Source: Mercurialis annua
Lineage: Eukaryota; Streptophyta; Magnoliopsida; Malpighiales; Euphorbiaceae
Reading direction: 5' to 3'
Assembly: GCF_937616625.2 (NCBI RefSeq)
Contig: NC_065570.1
Location: forward strand, 13,898,001 to 13,962,000
Length of the DNA stretch: 64,000 bases
A program made the translations under genes and the position numbers. Positions 34,401 through 47,023 of this stretch are shown piece by piece; within the stretch, counting starts at the first letter, position 1, and each line of letters begins with the position of its first letter. The notes under the pieces were generated by a model that saw only the letters and a program-made list of their open reading frames with translations, was not told where the DNA came from and ran no database searches.

Positions 34401-37400
34401 ATCATAATCCAACAATAATATAAATATGACTCGACGATTAATAAAACACTCCTAAAACACTATAATAATTTTAATGTGCAAAAATTAATAAAATATCCCT
34501 GACCTACCATAATTCCTTTATTAAATTAGTCTTTTTTAACCGCCCATTCAACTTCACCATCATCCCTTACGTCCCATATTAATGCTTGAGTAATGGACTC
34601 TCTTTTGGCACGACGCGAATATGCTCGTTGTCACTTACGTTCTCCATCATTTCTTTCCGGCTTCGAGAAACTCGACGCCGAGTTAAAATCATGAAATTTA
34701 TCATAGAGTATTGGATCCAGCCTTTGGTACTCTTCTTTAGTTATCCATGTGCAATCAGATTGTTTTTTTGAACGCCATCCACTCTCGTAGGAACCACTTG
34801 ATAATCAACTATATCTTCTATTTGTTCCTTGAGACTAGAAACAAAGGGTAGTCTAGCAGTAACTTCTTCACTAGGCACAACATCATCATGTTCATGAATC
34901 ATGATATGAAGTTAATTCTTCTATGTTCACCAATTCGTAGGGCTTAAATTTTCTAAAAGAATTATGAAATGGTTTTTAATATTGTTAATTAGTGCATTCT
35001 TTTAATATTGTTCTCTGAGACAGTCTGGTTCTTTATTGTTAGATCATACTTAAAGCCTGTACTTGTTGGGTTAGCATTTGATATTAATTGCTTGAGATGT
35101 CTATTGTTTTTGCATATTGAATATATCCTGCACTTGATTCTATTGAGCCCTTAATTTTCTGAACTATTGCATATTCTTTTATTCCAAGGCCAATTAAACC
35201 AAACTTATACTGCTGTCCTATTTGAATTATACAATTACAAGTCGTGTCATTGCTTTTGAACTATCTATTGTCTTCCAATGGTATCGGTAAAAGGAGCAAT
35301 GTTCACAACAGTTCGATCACTGGTTTTTTTTTTCTGAGCGTTGGAAGATCTCTAAATTAGCAAATTTTCACCATACAAATTTCCCTCCTATGAGGAAAAG
35401 GGAAAAGGAATTTTTTTTTACTGTGTTTGGTTTTCAAATTTTTGTTGGGGAGGGAAAAATGCAAGAAGGATAGTCATATTCTTCATTGCTTTTGAGTATT
35501 GTTTCCTTTTTAGAATGCAAATGATTTCATTTAATGAGAAGCAGATTCTTTTTTTTTTGGTTTTGTTTTTAAACTATTTTTCAGTCCTGTCCTCTGTGTA
35601 TAGTCAGGCATGCATAGTTTAACATATTAATTTATTTTTTGCATTATTGACGTAATTTACATAGGATGTCTTCTTTATCCTTCCAATATGATTCTGATTT
35701 AATATGCAGCTTTACTTCTCATTTGACTGATGTTGCAAAAGACATGTTACACTACAAGCATTGTGATTTAATGCCGTTATGACTTTTTCCCTAAGTGGTT
35801 TAGTTAGTTGGTTTGTTTTATTCTTTTCACTTGGTTTATGACTATTCTAATTTGAAAATTTTAGTTTGTTTAGTTTGAGAGGGCTGTGTGTTAAGATTAA
35901 TATTTTTTCATCTTATGAAGGTATCAGTAACTATATAAGAAATTAGGAAGCAATTACATCTTATGATTGCCTTAGTAGGCAAGTTAAATTCGGCCATTTA
36001 AATCTAAGACTTCAAGTTTTATTTTTTTTAAATTGTTCAAAGGGCAGTTTATAGGATTCTATTTGAGGGGCGGACATGCATCACAAAGTATCTATGAAGC
36101 CTATCTTTGTTATTTGGTTGGTTTTTCTGCGTATAAACTGTGAAAGTCTATATAGCTTACTAAGATTAATTCAAATGGTGTAGCCACCTGTATCTCCTGG
36201 CCTGACATCATGTCTGTCAACACCATCTTTAATTTGTCATCAGAGCTACACTTGGGCTCTTATTGATTTTAATTTTACATTCAGTTGGAACTTGAAAGGG
36301 TAGAATTAGAAAACTGCACTCGGCCTTTTGAGAAAACCGTTATTTGAAATGTTTTTGAGTGGCTCTCGCATGTGTTTATTTATATGTATTGCCTCAATTT
36401 AATCGTAATTTATGTCAGAAACAAATTAATGATAGGCCTTAGAACATGTTGGAGATCATGCTTGTGGAACTTTTTATTGGCATTAAATTTGGCCATTTTT
36501 ATTATTTGAGTCATAGGAACATGGCATGCTAACTTTCCTTTTTACTCTGAGTAATATGGGAATGAACATAATTTTGCTTTCCATGCATCAGTTCTGGCGT
36601 TTATAAATATCCTTTCCTTCCCTTTTCTAGGAGAACCGTTGATCAAATGAACATTTGGCACATGTTCTTATGAAACTCTATGAAAGTATAATTTTTTATT
36701 ATTTCTTCTTGCTGCAGCATCTAAGGTGGAGCCTTTGCACCTTGATTATTTTACCTTTTGCGGTCGAGTGATTGCATTAGCATTGTTGCATAAAGTGCAA
36801 GTAGGTATTGTTCTTGATCGGGTATTTTTCATGCAATTGGCTGGAAGGCGTATTTTCTTAGAAGACATACGGGATGCAGATCCATGCTTATACAATAGCT
36901 GCAAGCAGATTCTTGAGATGGATGCCGATTTTATTGATTCAGATGCTTTAGGATTAACATTTGTTAGAGAGATTGAGGAGTTAGGATCCAGGAGAATTGT
37001 GGAACTCTGTCCGGATGGCAAAAGCATTTCTGTATCAAGCAAAAATAGAGATGAATATGTAAACCTGCTCATTCGACACCGCTTTGTGATATCTACCTCT
37101 GATCAGGTTTCTCGTTTTGCACGAGGGTTTGCAGATATTCTTTGTAACTCGGGCCTTCAGAATTTTTTCTTCCAAAGTATAGAGCTTGAAGATCTTGATT
37201 GGATGCTTTATGGAAGTGAAAGTGCCATTAGTGTTGAAGATTGGAAAGCACATACAGAGTACAATGGCTACAAGGAAACTGATCCTCAGATATGTTGGTT
37301 TTGGAAGGTAAGTGCTTGCAGCATTGTGTTTTCTTTTGTTTTTTTCTCCTTTCTAATATTTACAAATTTTATATTGCAATTTACATATTTCTATACTAGC

Positions 37401-39210
37401 GACAATAATTCTATTATGGGGAATGTTACAAGTAGGTATATGCACGAGTAACGCTTATGGGATTTTATTCAATATAGTATAGCACCTTCAGTGTTGAAGC
37501 TACCCTATAATGTTAAAGCTGAGTCTGTTTTAGTAATTGGTTATGGAATTGTTGTACCGAACAGTTTTCAGAATGATGTTAAAAGACTTCCTAAACTTTT
37601 ATTAGGTTAAATAGTGAAATTTTATGTAAAGTACGATCCAGGTCTGGTCTTTTTGGTTATCCCTGTATGGACTGGTGAAGGGGAATTAGATCGTATGAAA
37701 GGGTAAACTCTAAGTTTGTGGTTATAGACATAACTTTTGTGACCTATTGAAGTTTTGTGCTTATGGGTATGTACATCATTTTGGTTAAATTTTAGTGCTT
37801 CTCCTCGGTATATAGGACAGGTAAATGAGTTTGATTGAAGCGATTGATGCTAAATTGATTACTGCATATATATGTTTGCGTTTAGTTAGTAACATAATGC
37901 TGTTAGTTAAACATCACGTAGTTACTACTGGGTGTCAGCATACATGACCTGGATGTATTTGTCAAAAGAAATTGTAGGATAGTATCATGATTTTTGTGGC
38001 AAGGAGAAAACTTAGTGTGATGGGCATGTGCCTAGCCCCGTTGTTGGTACTAATGCTAATCACATGGTTGAAATTGATTTTTATGATTAGTGGTCTATCA
38101 ATCATCAATTTTGGGAACTTGCATGTGCGTTTTATTTTCTTTCATTCCCTCTAAACTTAGCGGGTTCTTTTGTCTTAGTGTTTCTTAGAGCATCTCCTGG
38201 TAACTCTTTAAACTCTTTAAACAAGTCGAATTAGTAATAAATGAACACTACAGTGGACTCTTTATTATATTAATTTAGGGTGAGAGTTTGTTTGCAGAGA
38301 GCTAAACTTCATTTTCTACTCCTTATTTCATGAATGATATTTCATTCTTTTAAATGATTTCATTACTCAACATAAGATAATGAGAAAAAATAAAAAGAAA
38401 ACGAGAGAAGAAATATTTTTTTTTTTAACATTTTTAGAAAATACCAAAATAAGAGTTTTAAATTTAAAAGTTTATTGGTTTTAAATTTATATTCTTAGAG
38501 TACCATTGGAGATGCTCTTAGATAATAAGGTAACTACAATAATGGTGTGTGTGTGTGTGTGTAACATATGAGTTGATGTATGCATGTGTGTAGTCTCTTG
38601 CATGCATTTTCTATGTCATGAACTTCAGACTAAGCAGACGCTGTTGGCATGTGGATTTGTGTTCATTTTCTATCTTAAGCACTTCATATACATAATACTT
38701 ATATAGAAGAGTCAATTTCTGTGCACATGCTTGTTGGATTGTATTGATTTGATGTGTAGTTTACGTATTATTACCACAGTAAAACTTGTAGGAATCTGCA
38801 GAAGATGAATGATTTATAAGACAAATTGAGCTGTTTCGGTTCTTGTATCCTTCAGTTTTGGCCTGCCAACTAGAGTTTGGAGAGTAGTTGGTGTTGTTTT
38901 CATATATTATGCAAAATAGAGCTGTAAGTATTGAATAATTTTTCAGATAATTGGCAAAATGTCACCAGAGCAGAGAAGGGTTCTTCTCTTCTTTTGGACA
39001 TCAGTAAAGCATCTTCCAATTGAAGGTTTTCATGGGTTGGCATCGAGACTTTATATCTACAAGTCTGGAGATCCAGAAGATCGGCTTCCGTCGTCCCATA
39101 CATGTTTCTACAGGCTGTGCTTCCCACCTTATTCGTCCATGGCTGTCATGCAAAATCGTCTTAACGTGATAACCCAAGAGCATGTCGGATGCAGTTTTGG
39201 TACATGGTGA
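31421..39210 (+). CDS. UPL5: HECT-type E3 ubiquitin-protein ligase, UPL5-like
   Basis: Three exons: 31421-33296, 36718-37307 and 38947-39210, all with GT..AG junctions (GTAAGT donors), giving 909 residues. I recall Arabidopsis UPL5 as close in size. The ATG at 31421 is the first in frame with conserved sequence. A ubiquitin-like domain spans about residues 116-192 (LQFFVKMMSGG, then GIPVTEQRLIYKGKQL). A middle helical region follows, and the HECT domain occupies roughly the last 330 residues. The exon 1/2 junction restores FFPNPASKVEPLHLDYF, and exon 3 ends in the C-lobe with the catalytic Cys875 in LPSSHTCF. HECT ligases take ubiquitin from an E2 onto this cysteine and pass it to a substrate; UPL5 has been linked to WRKY53 turnover and leaf senescence. 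Introns are 3,421 bp and 1,639 bp; the second holds a MITE. The gene looks intact. Confidence 0.93.
33297..36717 (+). other. Intron 1 of the UPL5-like gene
   Basis: A 3.4-kb intron inside the HECT-coding region. It is T-rich as usual for plant introns. A GC-richer patch at about 34,500-34,930 differs in composition and its minus strand reads like a broken protein-coding relic (for example WITKEEYQRLDPIL and ITQALIWDVRDDGEVEW separated by stops and shifts). It is probably an old transposon fragment that I cannot assign. Confidence 0.6.
38188..38517. mobile_element. Tourist-like (PIF/Harbinger) MITE in intron 2 of the UPL5-like gene
   Basis: Terminal inverted repeats GAGCATCTCC and GGAGATGCTC flank 330 bp of AT-rich non-coding DNA, with a 3-bp TTA target duplication (38185-38187 and 38518-38520). 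This end sequence and duplication type match PIF/Harbinger-derived MITEs. Confidence 0.85.
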
Positions 39211-40649
39211 AGCATTGCATACAAGGGTTCTAAAAGTGCACATAGAAACAAAGATTTGTACTCAGTTTGTACAGATAGGATCATGTCATCAGATGTCATT
39301 AGACTTAATGTAAGGAGGTGATTTAGTTATTTATGTTGTTGTGATTCCGTTGCTGTGTTTTTTGCCGACTTTTCCATATAGGTAAAGCGTAAATACTGGG
39401 GGCGACAAGGGATAAAATGTCCCTGCTTCCATCGACTTGAACATCACCTGCTTTTCATCAGCTGTAAGTAGACAGATATTATATTACAATGACATCTCAA
39501 TCAATGGAAATATTAGATTCTGAGTATGATTGTGTTAGTTGATGCAACATGACTATTTACTATGTTTCAATCATCTTTGTGTGCAACCCGTTTAAATTGA
39601 ATTAAATTACATCAAATATTCTCAAAATTGAACTGAATCAATTTTATAAGAAGATTAAATATTTTTGAACTAATTATTTTTGTTCTGTTGATTTTTTGGT
39701 TTGGTTTATATCGAGAGGATTTTTGCATATCAATGGTTTTTCAATTTTTTTGAATTTATTATTGATAGAGTTTATTTTGAATTGGTGTTGTAACTTTTTT
39801 AAAATGCATCAAAAGATATCTTTAGGCTTTTTTTTCGATTATTGAATAGTTAACAAGTAAAAGAACGAACTCAATTTTCTTAACAAGATTTGTCAATTTG
39901 ATTTTATATAGGCAAATGTATCATTTACGCATTCAACTATCATTTCTTGAATAATATAATAACTTAATTAAGCAAATATGAAACTTATTTTATCGTATTA
40001 GCATGCCAATGATCGGAAAAACAGTCGGAAGCATTTGTTGTTTTTCATTACTATAAACGGAAAACAACAGTTACAATATTGATTATCTGACAGTACTTAT
40101 ATGATTCACATTACTTATTTACACATTTGAATAGTAATATTACAAGATTGCCATCATTTTAATGACGTGTCATTATGTGATAGGCTTAGTACACGGATGA
40201 CGTGGTGGACTGAGTCTACCTAAGAATTTCTCTTATCTGACAATTAACATCTTGTCCATGCTAAAATATATGTGAACTTGTCTACGACTTACAACCATGA
40301 AGATTAATTTTCAAAACTGCAAATCTAAGATAATCTGTATTCATCAAGGAATCCATAGCATGCAAATCTGAGCTATTGCAAGGGATTGTTAAAACAATAA
40401 AAAAGTGCAATATACAAGCGAATTATTTCGAGAAAAACTTGAACGAATCAGAAAACGCACTGAAAGAAGGACTGGGCTCATCAAGAGTCCACATTAATGA
40501 TCGTCCAAACCAAAAGGATTTTTTATCGAACTAGAAAAACACACATAAAAAATCATCACCATAAACACAACAAAATTTCACCATAAGCTAACATCATAAC
40601 AATCATCTTCAGAGATGATGGATACTTTCAAACATCGTTATTTAGTACG
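39211..40649. other. 3' flank of the UPL5-like gene, no further gene
   Basis: The first few hundred bases probably include the 3'UTR; no clear poly(A) signal was decisive. The rest is AT-rich with nothing recognised. Confidence 0.5.
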
Positions 40650-42707
40650 AAATTGTAGTCTATTAAACAACCTAATATTGTTTACTTTTGTCTTTCAAGT
40701 TCATTTTCTTCATTTCTTACTTCTATTCATGGTGTTTCTGAGCGTTAATCTTTCAAAAAGACAGTTCTTGATTCTCTTTGGTGGCGTACTATAGCTGAGG
40801 AGCTAACTGCTCTTCATCAAACCCATATTTAAAATTTAGCGTTTCTTCCTGTAGGAAAACATACTATTGGTTCTTGTTGGGTCTATAAGATTAAAACAAA
40901 GTCTAATAGGTCTATTGAAAGATGCAAATCTCGCTTGGTCGCCAAGGGTTATTCTCAGGAATATGGTGTGCATTTTGAGGAGACTTTTGTTGTTGCAAAA
41001 TTGACTACAGTTCGACTTCTTATTGCTGTTGCTTATGTTCGTTGTTGGGATATAATTCAAACTGACGTTAGAAATGCTCTTCTGAATGGAGACCTTCATG
41101 AAGTTTATATGGCTCCTCTTTTTAGTTTTAATCATCAACCTGGTGAAATCTGCAAAGTTAGGAAGGCTCTTTTTAGTCTCAAACAGGTTCTTCTTGCCTG
41201 GTTTGAGAAATTCTCTATTGTGATTACTGCTCTTGGTTTTTGTCGAGTAATCACGATTCTGATTTGTTTGTCAAGTGTACCTCAGTTGGTGATATCTTGC
41301 TTTCTCTTTATGTTGATGATATGATTATTACAAGTGATGAGCTTTGTGATTAGCTTGCTGAAGTCTTAATTGGCTTGAAGTTTTTCTATGAAAGGCTTGG
41401 GTCATATTCGTTACTTCTTGTGTATTAAAGTTACGTCCTTTTCAAAATGGTATTTTCTTTCTCAATCAAAGTATATGTCTGATAGTTTATGGCATGCTCG
41501 CCTCTAGGATAGTAAGATTATTGATACTCCAATTGAGCTAAATGCTCGATACTCTATTTCAAATAGGTCTCTTGTACCAGATTCGAATCTTTATAGAACA
41601 GTTGTTGAAAGTTTGGTTTATCTCTATTACTCGGCCTGATATTCCATATAATGTTCACACAGTCAATCAGTTTGTTACCTCTCCCACTATAGTTCATTGG
41701 GCTGTTGTTATTCGCATCTTAAGATATCTTCGTGGCACTCAGTTCCAAACACTTCTTCTTTCCTCTACATCATCTTTAGAGTTATGTGTTTATTTTGATG
41801 TTGATTAGGCGGGTTATCCTACTGATCTCAAATCCACTACCGGCTTCTGTAATTTGCTAGGTGATTCTCTTATCTCTTGGAAAAGTGAAAAAGCAAGATT
41901 ATGAGAGTTGATGGATTTATGGTTTGATTTAATGACATTCTATTATTTGTTTTGTTTGTTGTTGTCATATATATAATTAGCTATATTTTATTGAGTAGGC
42001 AGTTCATCCTTTGCCACCTATTTTTCAAGAGTTAGACCGCAGTGACTCATCCATTTAGATTCGTACGACAGTCAATTAATCTTGTTAGGTGGATCAACGG
42101 TGTCATCTGAATTTAGATTTTATTTAAATATAAATTTCAATTCTTTTTATAAACTATTAATTATTATTTTCGAAATTAGCTTTTAGCTTTCTGTTTTAAA
42201 ATCGATATTTGTAAATTTAATGAAATTGTGTTATTTCGAGGTCGTTAATAAATGACAGAACAAAGAGATTTTCTGCGATTTTATTCTGAGTTATGATATT
42301 AATAATATTTTTTGAGAAAGGGGTTACAAAAATGTTATATCTCAATCTTCAACAGAGGCTGAATATTGTACTATGCCTTCTACTACTTGTGAAATAGTTT
42401 GGTTATGATGGTTGCTTGCTGATATGAGTGTTTTTTTGTTGCGACCAATTCCTTTACACTATGAAAATAAGAATGCTATTGAGATTGCTCACAACTCGGT
42501 TTTTCACGAAAGAACCAAGCATGTTGAGACTGACTGTCATATTACTCGCTATCATCTTGATAATGACACATTGCCATTAACATTGTCATTTGTCTCTTCT
42601 TCCTTACACTTGCAGATCTGTTTACCAAATCAATTTCCTCCTCGCGCTTTCGTTTTTTGGCTGACAAACTATCGATTCTTATTGCTCATCATGAGTTTAA
42701 AGGAGGA
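40650..42707 (+). pseudogene. Decayed Ty1/copia pol relic (reverse transcriptase and RNase H)
   Basis: Plus-strand frames show the copia RT domain in order: LWWRTIAEELTAL, a segment like 'WVYKIKTKSN..IERCKSRLVAKGYSQEYG', then 'FEETFVVAKLTTVRLLIAVA' and 'QTDVRNALLNGDLHEVYM', 'YVDD'-like sequence near 41310-41325, and later 'SITRPDIPYNVHTVNQF' and 'ILRYLRGT'. RNase H follows as 'SSTEAEYCTM' (about 42350) and 'HYENKNAIEIAHNSVFHERTKHVETDCH'. Stops and frameshifts interrupt it repeatedly, and about 430 bp of foreign DNA separates ISWKSEK from the next motif. The 5' half (gag, protease, integrase, 5' LTR) is absent. It is a dead fragment oriented with the UPL5-like gene. Confidence 0.85.
41895..42325. 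other. Insertion within the copia relic
   Basis: The copia frame stops making sense after ISWKSEK (about 41895) and resumes just before 'YKNVISQSSTEAEY' (about 42326). The approximately 430 bp between are AT-rich and non-coding. Ends and target duplication could not be defined, so the class is unknown. Confidence 0.5.
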
Positions 42708-42932
42708 TGTTAAAGTAATTATTATATTTATGTAAAGATAGTATAGTTTTTTATTTATCTAATTAGTTTAACCTATAAAAAAAGCCTTCGTGTATTATTT
42801 TAGTGTTTATGGCTTTCTCTTTTAATATTTTTTTGACATTTTTTTTTAATATAGCCTCCATCTTTTTGTATCTTCTTTTTATTCTATATTTTTTCAACTA
42901 ATAGTATTTGGATTGTTTTATTATTGTTAACA
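42708..42932 (+). repeat. 3' LTR of the copia relic
   Basis: A purine tract (AAAGGAGGA, ending at 42707) is followed by TGTTAAAG; 225 bp later the sequence ends ATTGTTAACA. The ends form a TGTTAA..TTAACA inverted repeat, as in a short copia LTR. The matching 5' LTR is missing. Confidence 0.65.
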
Positions 42933-43196
42933 CACATAATACAAGAAAAAATTCAAACTTGAGAGTAATTTGCTAGATGCATAAAAATATATAATTGAAT
43001 TACCATATTAAAAAAGAAAACTGTTGAAAATGTAACATTGTAAAACAAGCATACCCTCATAAACAATGTACAACTAGGGGTCAACCACCCATAGGCTTGG
43101 GTAGGCTCTATCTTGGGCTGTAGTTATTGTTTAAGAGAAGAAGGTAGGTTTTGTAAAAGAAAGTCATGGTTATTAAGAGGTTAAACTCGAGTTATC

Positions 43197-43560
43197 TGTC
43201 ACGATCCAAATTCGAAGATTGTAACCGGTGTTAGAGAATGGGAGTGCTAGCTCCGAAATCCTTAATAAGTCTAAACATCTATAAACTATTTCATATATAC
43301 ATTAATAACAACCAACGCTCAGGAAAAACCGAAACTCCACTCTACCAACTATATTAATAATGTTTGACATTAACCCGAGTTTTCAAAACATACATATAAA
43401 TCTATAATAATTCGGAAGATATACAGATTATGATCAAGTTTAACCTATCTCGACAAAAAAGACACCAACTGAAGATAGTTGAGTATTTGACTGATACTAC
43501 AACTCGAAATAAGAAGCATATAAATTGCGCCACTTAGGTCAGGTAAAGACTATATTTTTT
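43197..43560 (-). repeat. Diverged LTR head of the TGTCACG family
   Basis: Starts TGTCACGATCC and parallels the LTR heads at 5069, 13759 and 20908 (for example 'accggtgttagagaatggga' against 'accggcgctagggaatggga'). It is much diverged and fades after about 350 bp. No primer site precedes it. Confidence 0.65.
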
Positions 43561-44540
43561 TTCAATTACACTTGTTTAGCAAGAAAGCATCGGAGTGTGT
43601 TCGGACGAACACCGGTCCGAATCATTCTGACCTATTCTCTTTTGACAGGTTGATTAGAAGACTACTCAAGTCCTGGAAAAACCATCGAGAATGATATTCT
43701 TGCTGATAAAGTGTTTGCTAGCATTTCATTAACCTATTGTCTTGTTGTTTTTGCAATTTTGTTCTTTTGGTGGTTCTGTTGCTTTTAGTTAGCTGCAATT
43801 GTGTCTCTGTTCTTTTTGCTGGTATTGATTTCTATTTTGGGCTTTATCTTTATTATATATATATATGTAAGAGATTATTTTTCAAATATATGTTTTTGGC
43901 AAAGTATTTACACCATTTTAACTCATCTTTCTCTTATTTTCTACGTTACCTAATAATTTAACTTATTTATCAAAAATGCCCACTATATAAAAAAGTCTTA
44001 TTTAATTTTAGGTTAATTTTTTACGTAGCTACTCTTTTTTCTCTCTCTTCTCTTTCTTCTCTCTCAAAGTTCTCTCTTTTTTTTCTTATTTTTCGTTTGA
44101 TTTTCAGTTTTTCTCCTCCGGTTATTTTTCCATTCGTCTTTTCCGTTCGTTTTTCCGTTCGCGCTTCCATTCGTCTACTTCCGATAAATTTTTTGTTGTT
44201 TCCGGTCGTTTTTCCGTTCGTCTTTTCCGTTCGCGCTAATCCGTTCGCACTATGGATTTCTCAACTCGTTTTTAGATTTGTGTAATTTTTTAAATTTTTT
44301 GTAATGATTTAAATATTTTGTAAATAGATTATTATAGATCTACAATTTTTTGTTTATAAAATTGTTCTATTATTTATATAATTATTTATTTCGTCTTTCT
44401 CTTATTCATAAATTTGTTTATTGCTACTGATTTTATAAAGAAAAAATTGATTTATGGTGCATTTGTAGTAATTTTATAATATATTTACGTTTTAGTGTAT
44501 TTTTGGTGTATTTATAGTGTATTTCTACCGTTTTTTAGTA
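43561..44540. other. Low-complexity intergenic DNA
   Basis: T-rich and CT-rich sequence (44030-44100), then short repeats of TTTTCCGTTCG-type motifs (about 44130-44240). The frame at 44097-44285 is only a translation of these repeats. Confidence 0.6.
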
Positions 44541-44640
44541 TATTTATGGTGCATTTACAGTGTTTATGGTGTATTTGCAGTGTTTATGGCGTATTTGCAG
44601 TGTTTATGGTGTATTTGCAGTGTTTATGGTGTATTTGCAG
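44541..44640. repeat. 20-bp minisatellite, five units
   Basis: Five consecutive 20-bp units close to TGTTTATGGTGTATTTGCAG, in perfect register from 44541 to 44640. The first unit is the most diverged. Confidence 0.95.
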
Positions 44641-44661
44641 TGTTTCATGGTGTAAACCACA

Positions 44662-44880
44662 AAAAACACTATAAAATGCCATAAATACACTAAAAATACA
44701 CTATATATACACTACTTATATACTATATATACACTATATATACACTATATATACACTAATCTTACACTATATAAACACTATATATACACGGTTACATTAT
44801 AAAAAAAATCCAGGAAAAAAATCTATAAAAAATAAAAATTAACACTATATATACACTAATTATCTTACACTATATAAAAA
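44662..44880. repeat. Inverted, AT-rich array of ATACACTATAT units facing the minisatellite
   Basis: Repeated 'cactatatata' motifs about 12 bp apart. 'ccataaatacactaaaaatacac' type sequence is the inverted complement of motifs left of the minisatellite (about 44490-44550), so the whole region forms an imperfect palindrome. Confidence 0.75.
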
Positions 44881-45063
44881 AATTGTCGATCGGATCGGTC
44901 GATCGAACAGAAAAAACCGAAAACCAAAATTGGAAACCAAAAAAGATATTTGTAAAATTAAAAAAAAAGGTATTTTTCGTAAATAAAAAAGTCAGAAAAA
45001 AGTCAAAACTTGTAATGTAAAGTTATAATTAAACTACCGAAACATCTATTCTAAAAATTACCA

Positions 45064-45068
<5 letters not shown>

Positions 45069-45135
<67 letters not shown>
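45069..45135. repeat. (AT)n microsatellite
   Basis: About 67 bp of uninterrupted AT dinucleotides. Confidence 0.95.
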
Positions 45136-45136
<1 letters not shown>

Positions 45137-47020
45137 TAAGTAATATAATTGCTCTTGGTTGATTAAAAAAGAAGATGACATGAATATAAAAGTATATGAA
45201 TTATAGAAAAAAGGAAAAGAAAGATAAATCTGAATTTTTCATAATAGAGTAATGCAATGGCAACAAAGATACATACTCTTAAAGCTAAGGCAAAAGCATC
45301 AAATATTCAAAAATCACTTCGGCAATATTATCGGATATAAAAACTAAATTTGTAAATTAATGTCACCGGATTACTTTATTTTATTTTTTTAAGTAAACAG
45401 TACTTAAGTTTTAGAACTGTATGAGCAGTACAAGGGCTTCTTTCCATCCCAATAGGAATCCTTTTCTAAAAATATAAATGGAATTTCAATATCTAAAAAA
45501 TCTTTATTATGATTCAATTTCTTTTTTTAGCTTTTTTTACAATTTAAATGACTAAAACTAAAGTATTAAAATTCCATTTACCCAGTTATCAAAAAAATTA
45601 GTAAAATTAAAACATAATCTAGTTTTTAACATATCTTTAAAATATGCTTCTTTTCTCTCTTTTTCTCTTTAAAATAGAAAAATCTTCTGTCACGAGTTTT
45701 CTTTTTACTTTTACTTCTGCTGCTGTCAATAGTATATACAAATTAGAGATAGATCAAGATCTTTCAATACTAAAGATGAAATCATTTATATATTATATTA
45801 GTTTTTTTTATACTTTTATATGACGACTGTCTTTTCTTATGAAAATTTTGTTATCTTATTTTTATGAAAGATTTCGTGATTTGTTTTTATGAAGGATTGG
45901 TATCTTCTTTTAGACAGAAAATAATTAGATCTTTATTATGGTTGAGCAGTTATGTAATTTTAATTTTAATTTTGTAAGGCGATCTGCGAAGAGGACTTCA
46001 AATTTTGTTCTTTTCAGGTTATTAGAAACGGTTATCCTTTTGAAAATTCTTAACTTGTAACTGTTTGATTCAATGGAAGATTATCTTTAATGTAAAAAAA
46101 AATGATTGTAACTAAACAAAATTAATTTCTTTAATTTTAGTGATATAAAATTAAACTAATATTAATTAATGGGTCAATATTTGAACGAAGTGGACATTCG
46201 ACATCAAGATCATGACTTGGAGTCCTACAATTTAAGATTCATGATCAGAGTCAAGACTCGGGTGGGGTTCAGGAATCAGTCAGGTTTGAGACTCAGAATT
46301 AGGATCGAAACTCGGAGTCCGAACTCAAGGTTAGGGTCATGGTCATGGTTTGGATTCGAGGTTGGCGTCAGGTTCGGGTCTCGGGATCGTGACTCTGTTC
46401 AAGGTCGGATTTGGGTCGGGACTTGATTCAAGTCAAGACTTGGTTCTGGTCGGGTCAGTCTCAAGTTCGGTTCGGGTCTCGGGACTACAATTTTGTTTGA
46501 GTTGGGACTCGGTTAGAGAGTCTAGTTCGATTCACGGGCTCAGTTCATGTCGGATTTGGCTTCATGGGACTCCGTTTTAGTTTGGTTCTTATGAAACTGG
46601 GCTCGGGTCGAGATTCAAATTGTATTTTTAGCAGTAAAACTTTATTTTCATATATAATAAAACATTAATGTACTGAATAAAAGGATTCACATTCTATTAT
46701 CATGAGTTTATCTAATCAAAATTAACAGACGTAATATCGTAAGTGGTTAGATGGAGGTAACTGTTTCTTTTCTTTTTTCAAACTATGTTTTTAATTATTT
46801 TTGAAAATATCTCTTCATTTGATGTTATAAAGTACAATTTGTTCAAATATCACGACTCTAACTATTGAAAACTCAATCGAAATCAAATCCATTATAATAA
46901 AGTTTATTATTTAAATTACCTACTATATATTATTTTTAAATATTTGTATAATTATATGTTATTTTTACTCTATTTAATTCTCATTAATTATATATAAAAT
47001 TTGTCATTTCAATTTGTAAA
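45136..47020. other. Intergenic DNA, no gene recognised
   Basis: AT-rich. From about 46,190 to 46,610 the base composition changes abruptly to a G-rich cryptic repeat built from short motifs such as GGACTCGGGTC and AGGTTCGGGTC. The frames there (46169-46426, 46350-46580) simply translate the repeat. Confidence 0.55.
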
Positions 47021-47023
47021 GTA

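Noticed and set aside
44541..44640. Regular 20-bp repeats resembling a CRISPR array
   Set aside because: There are no spacers between units, and the host is a plant; it is a minisatellite.
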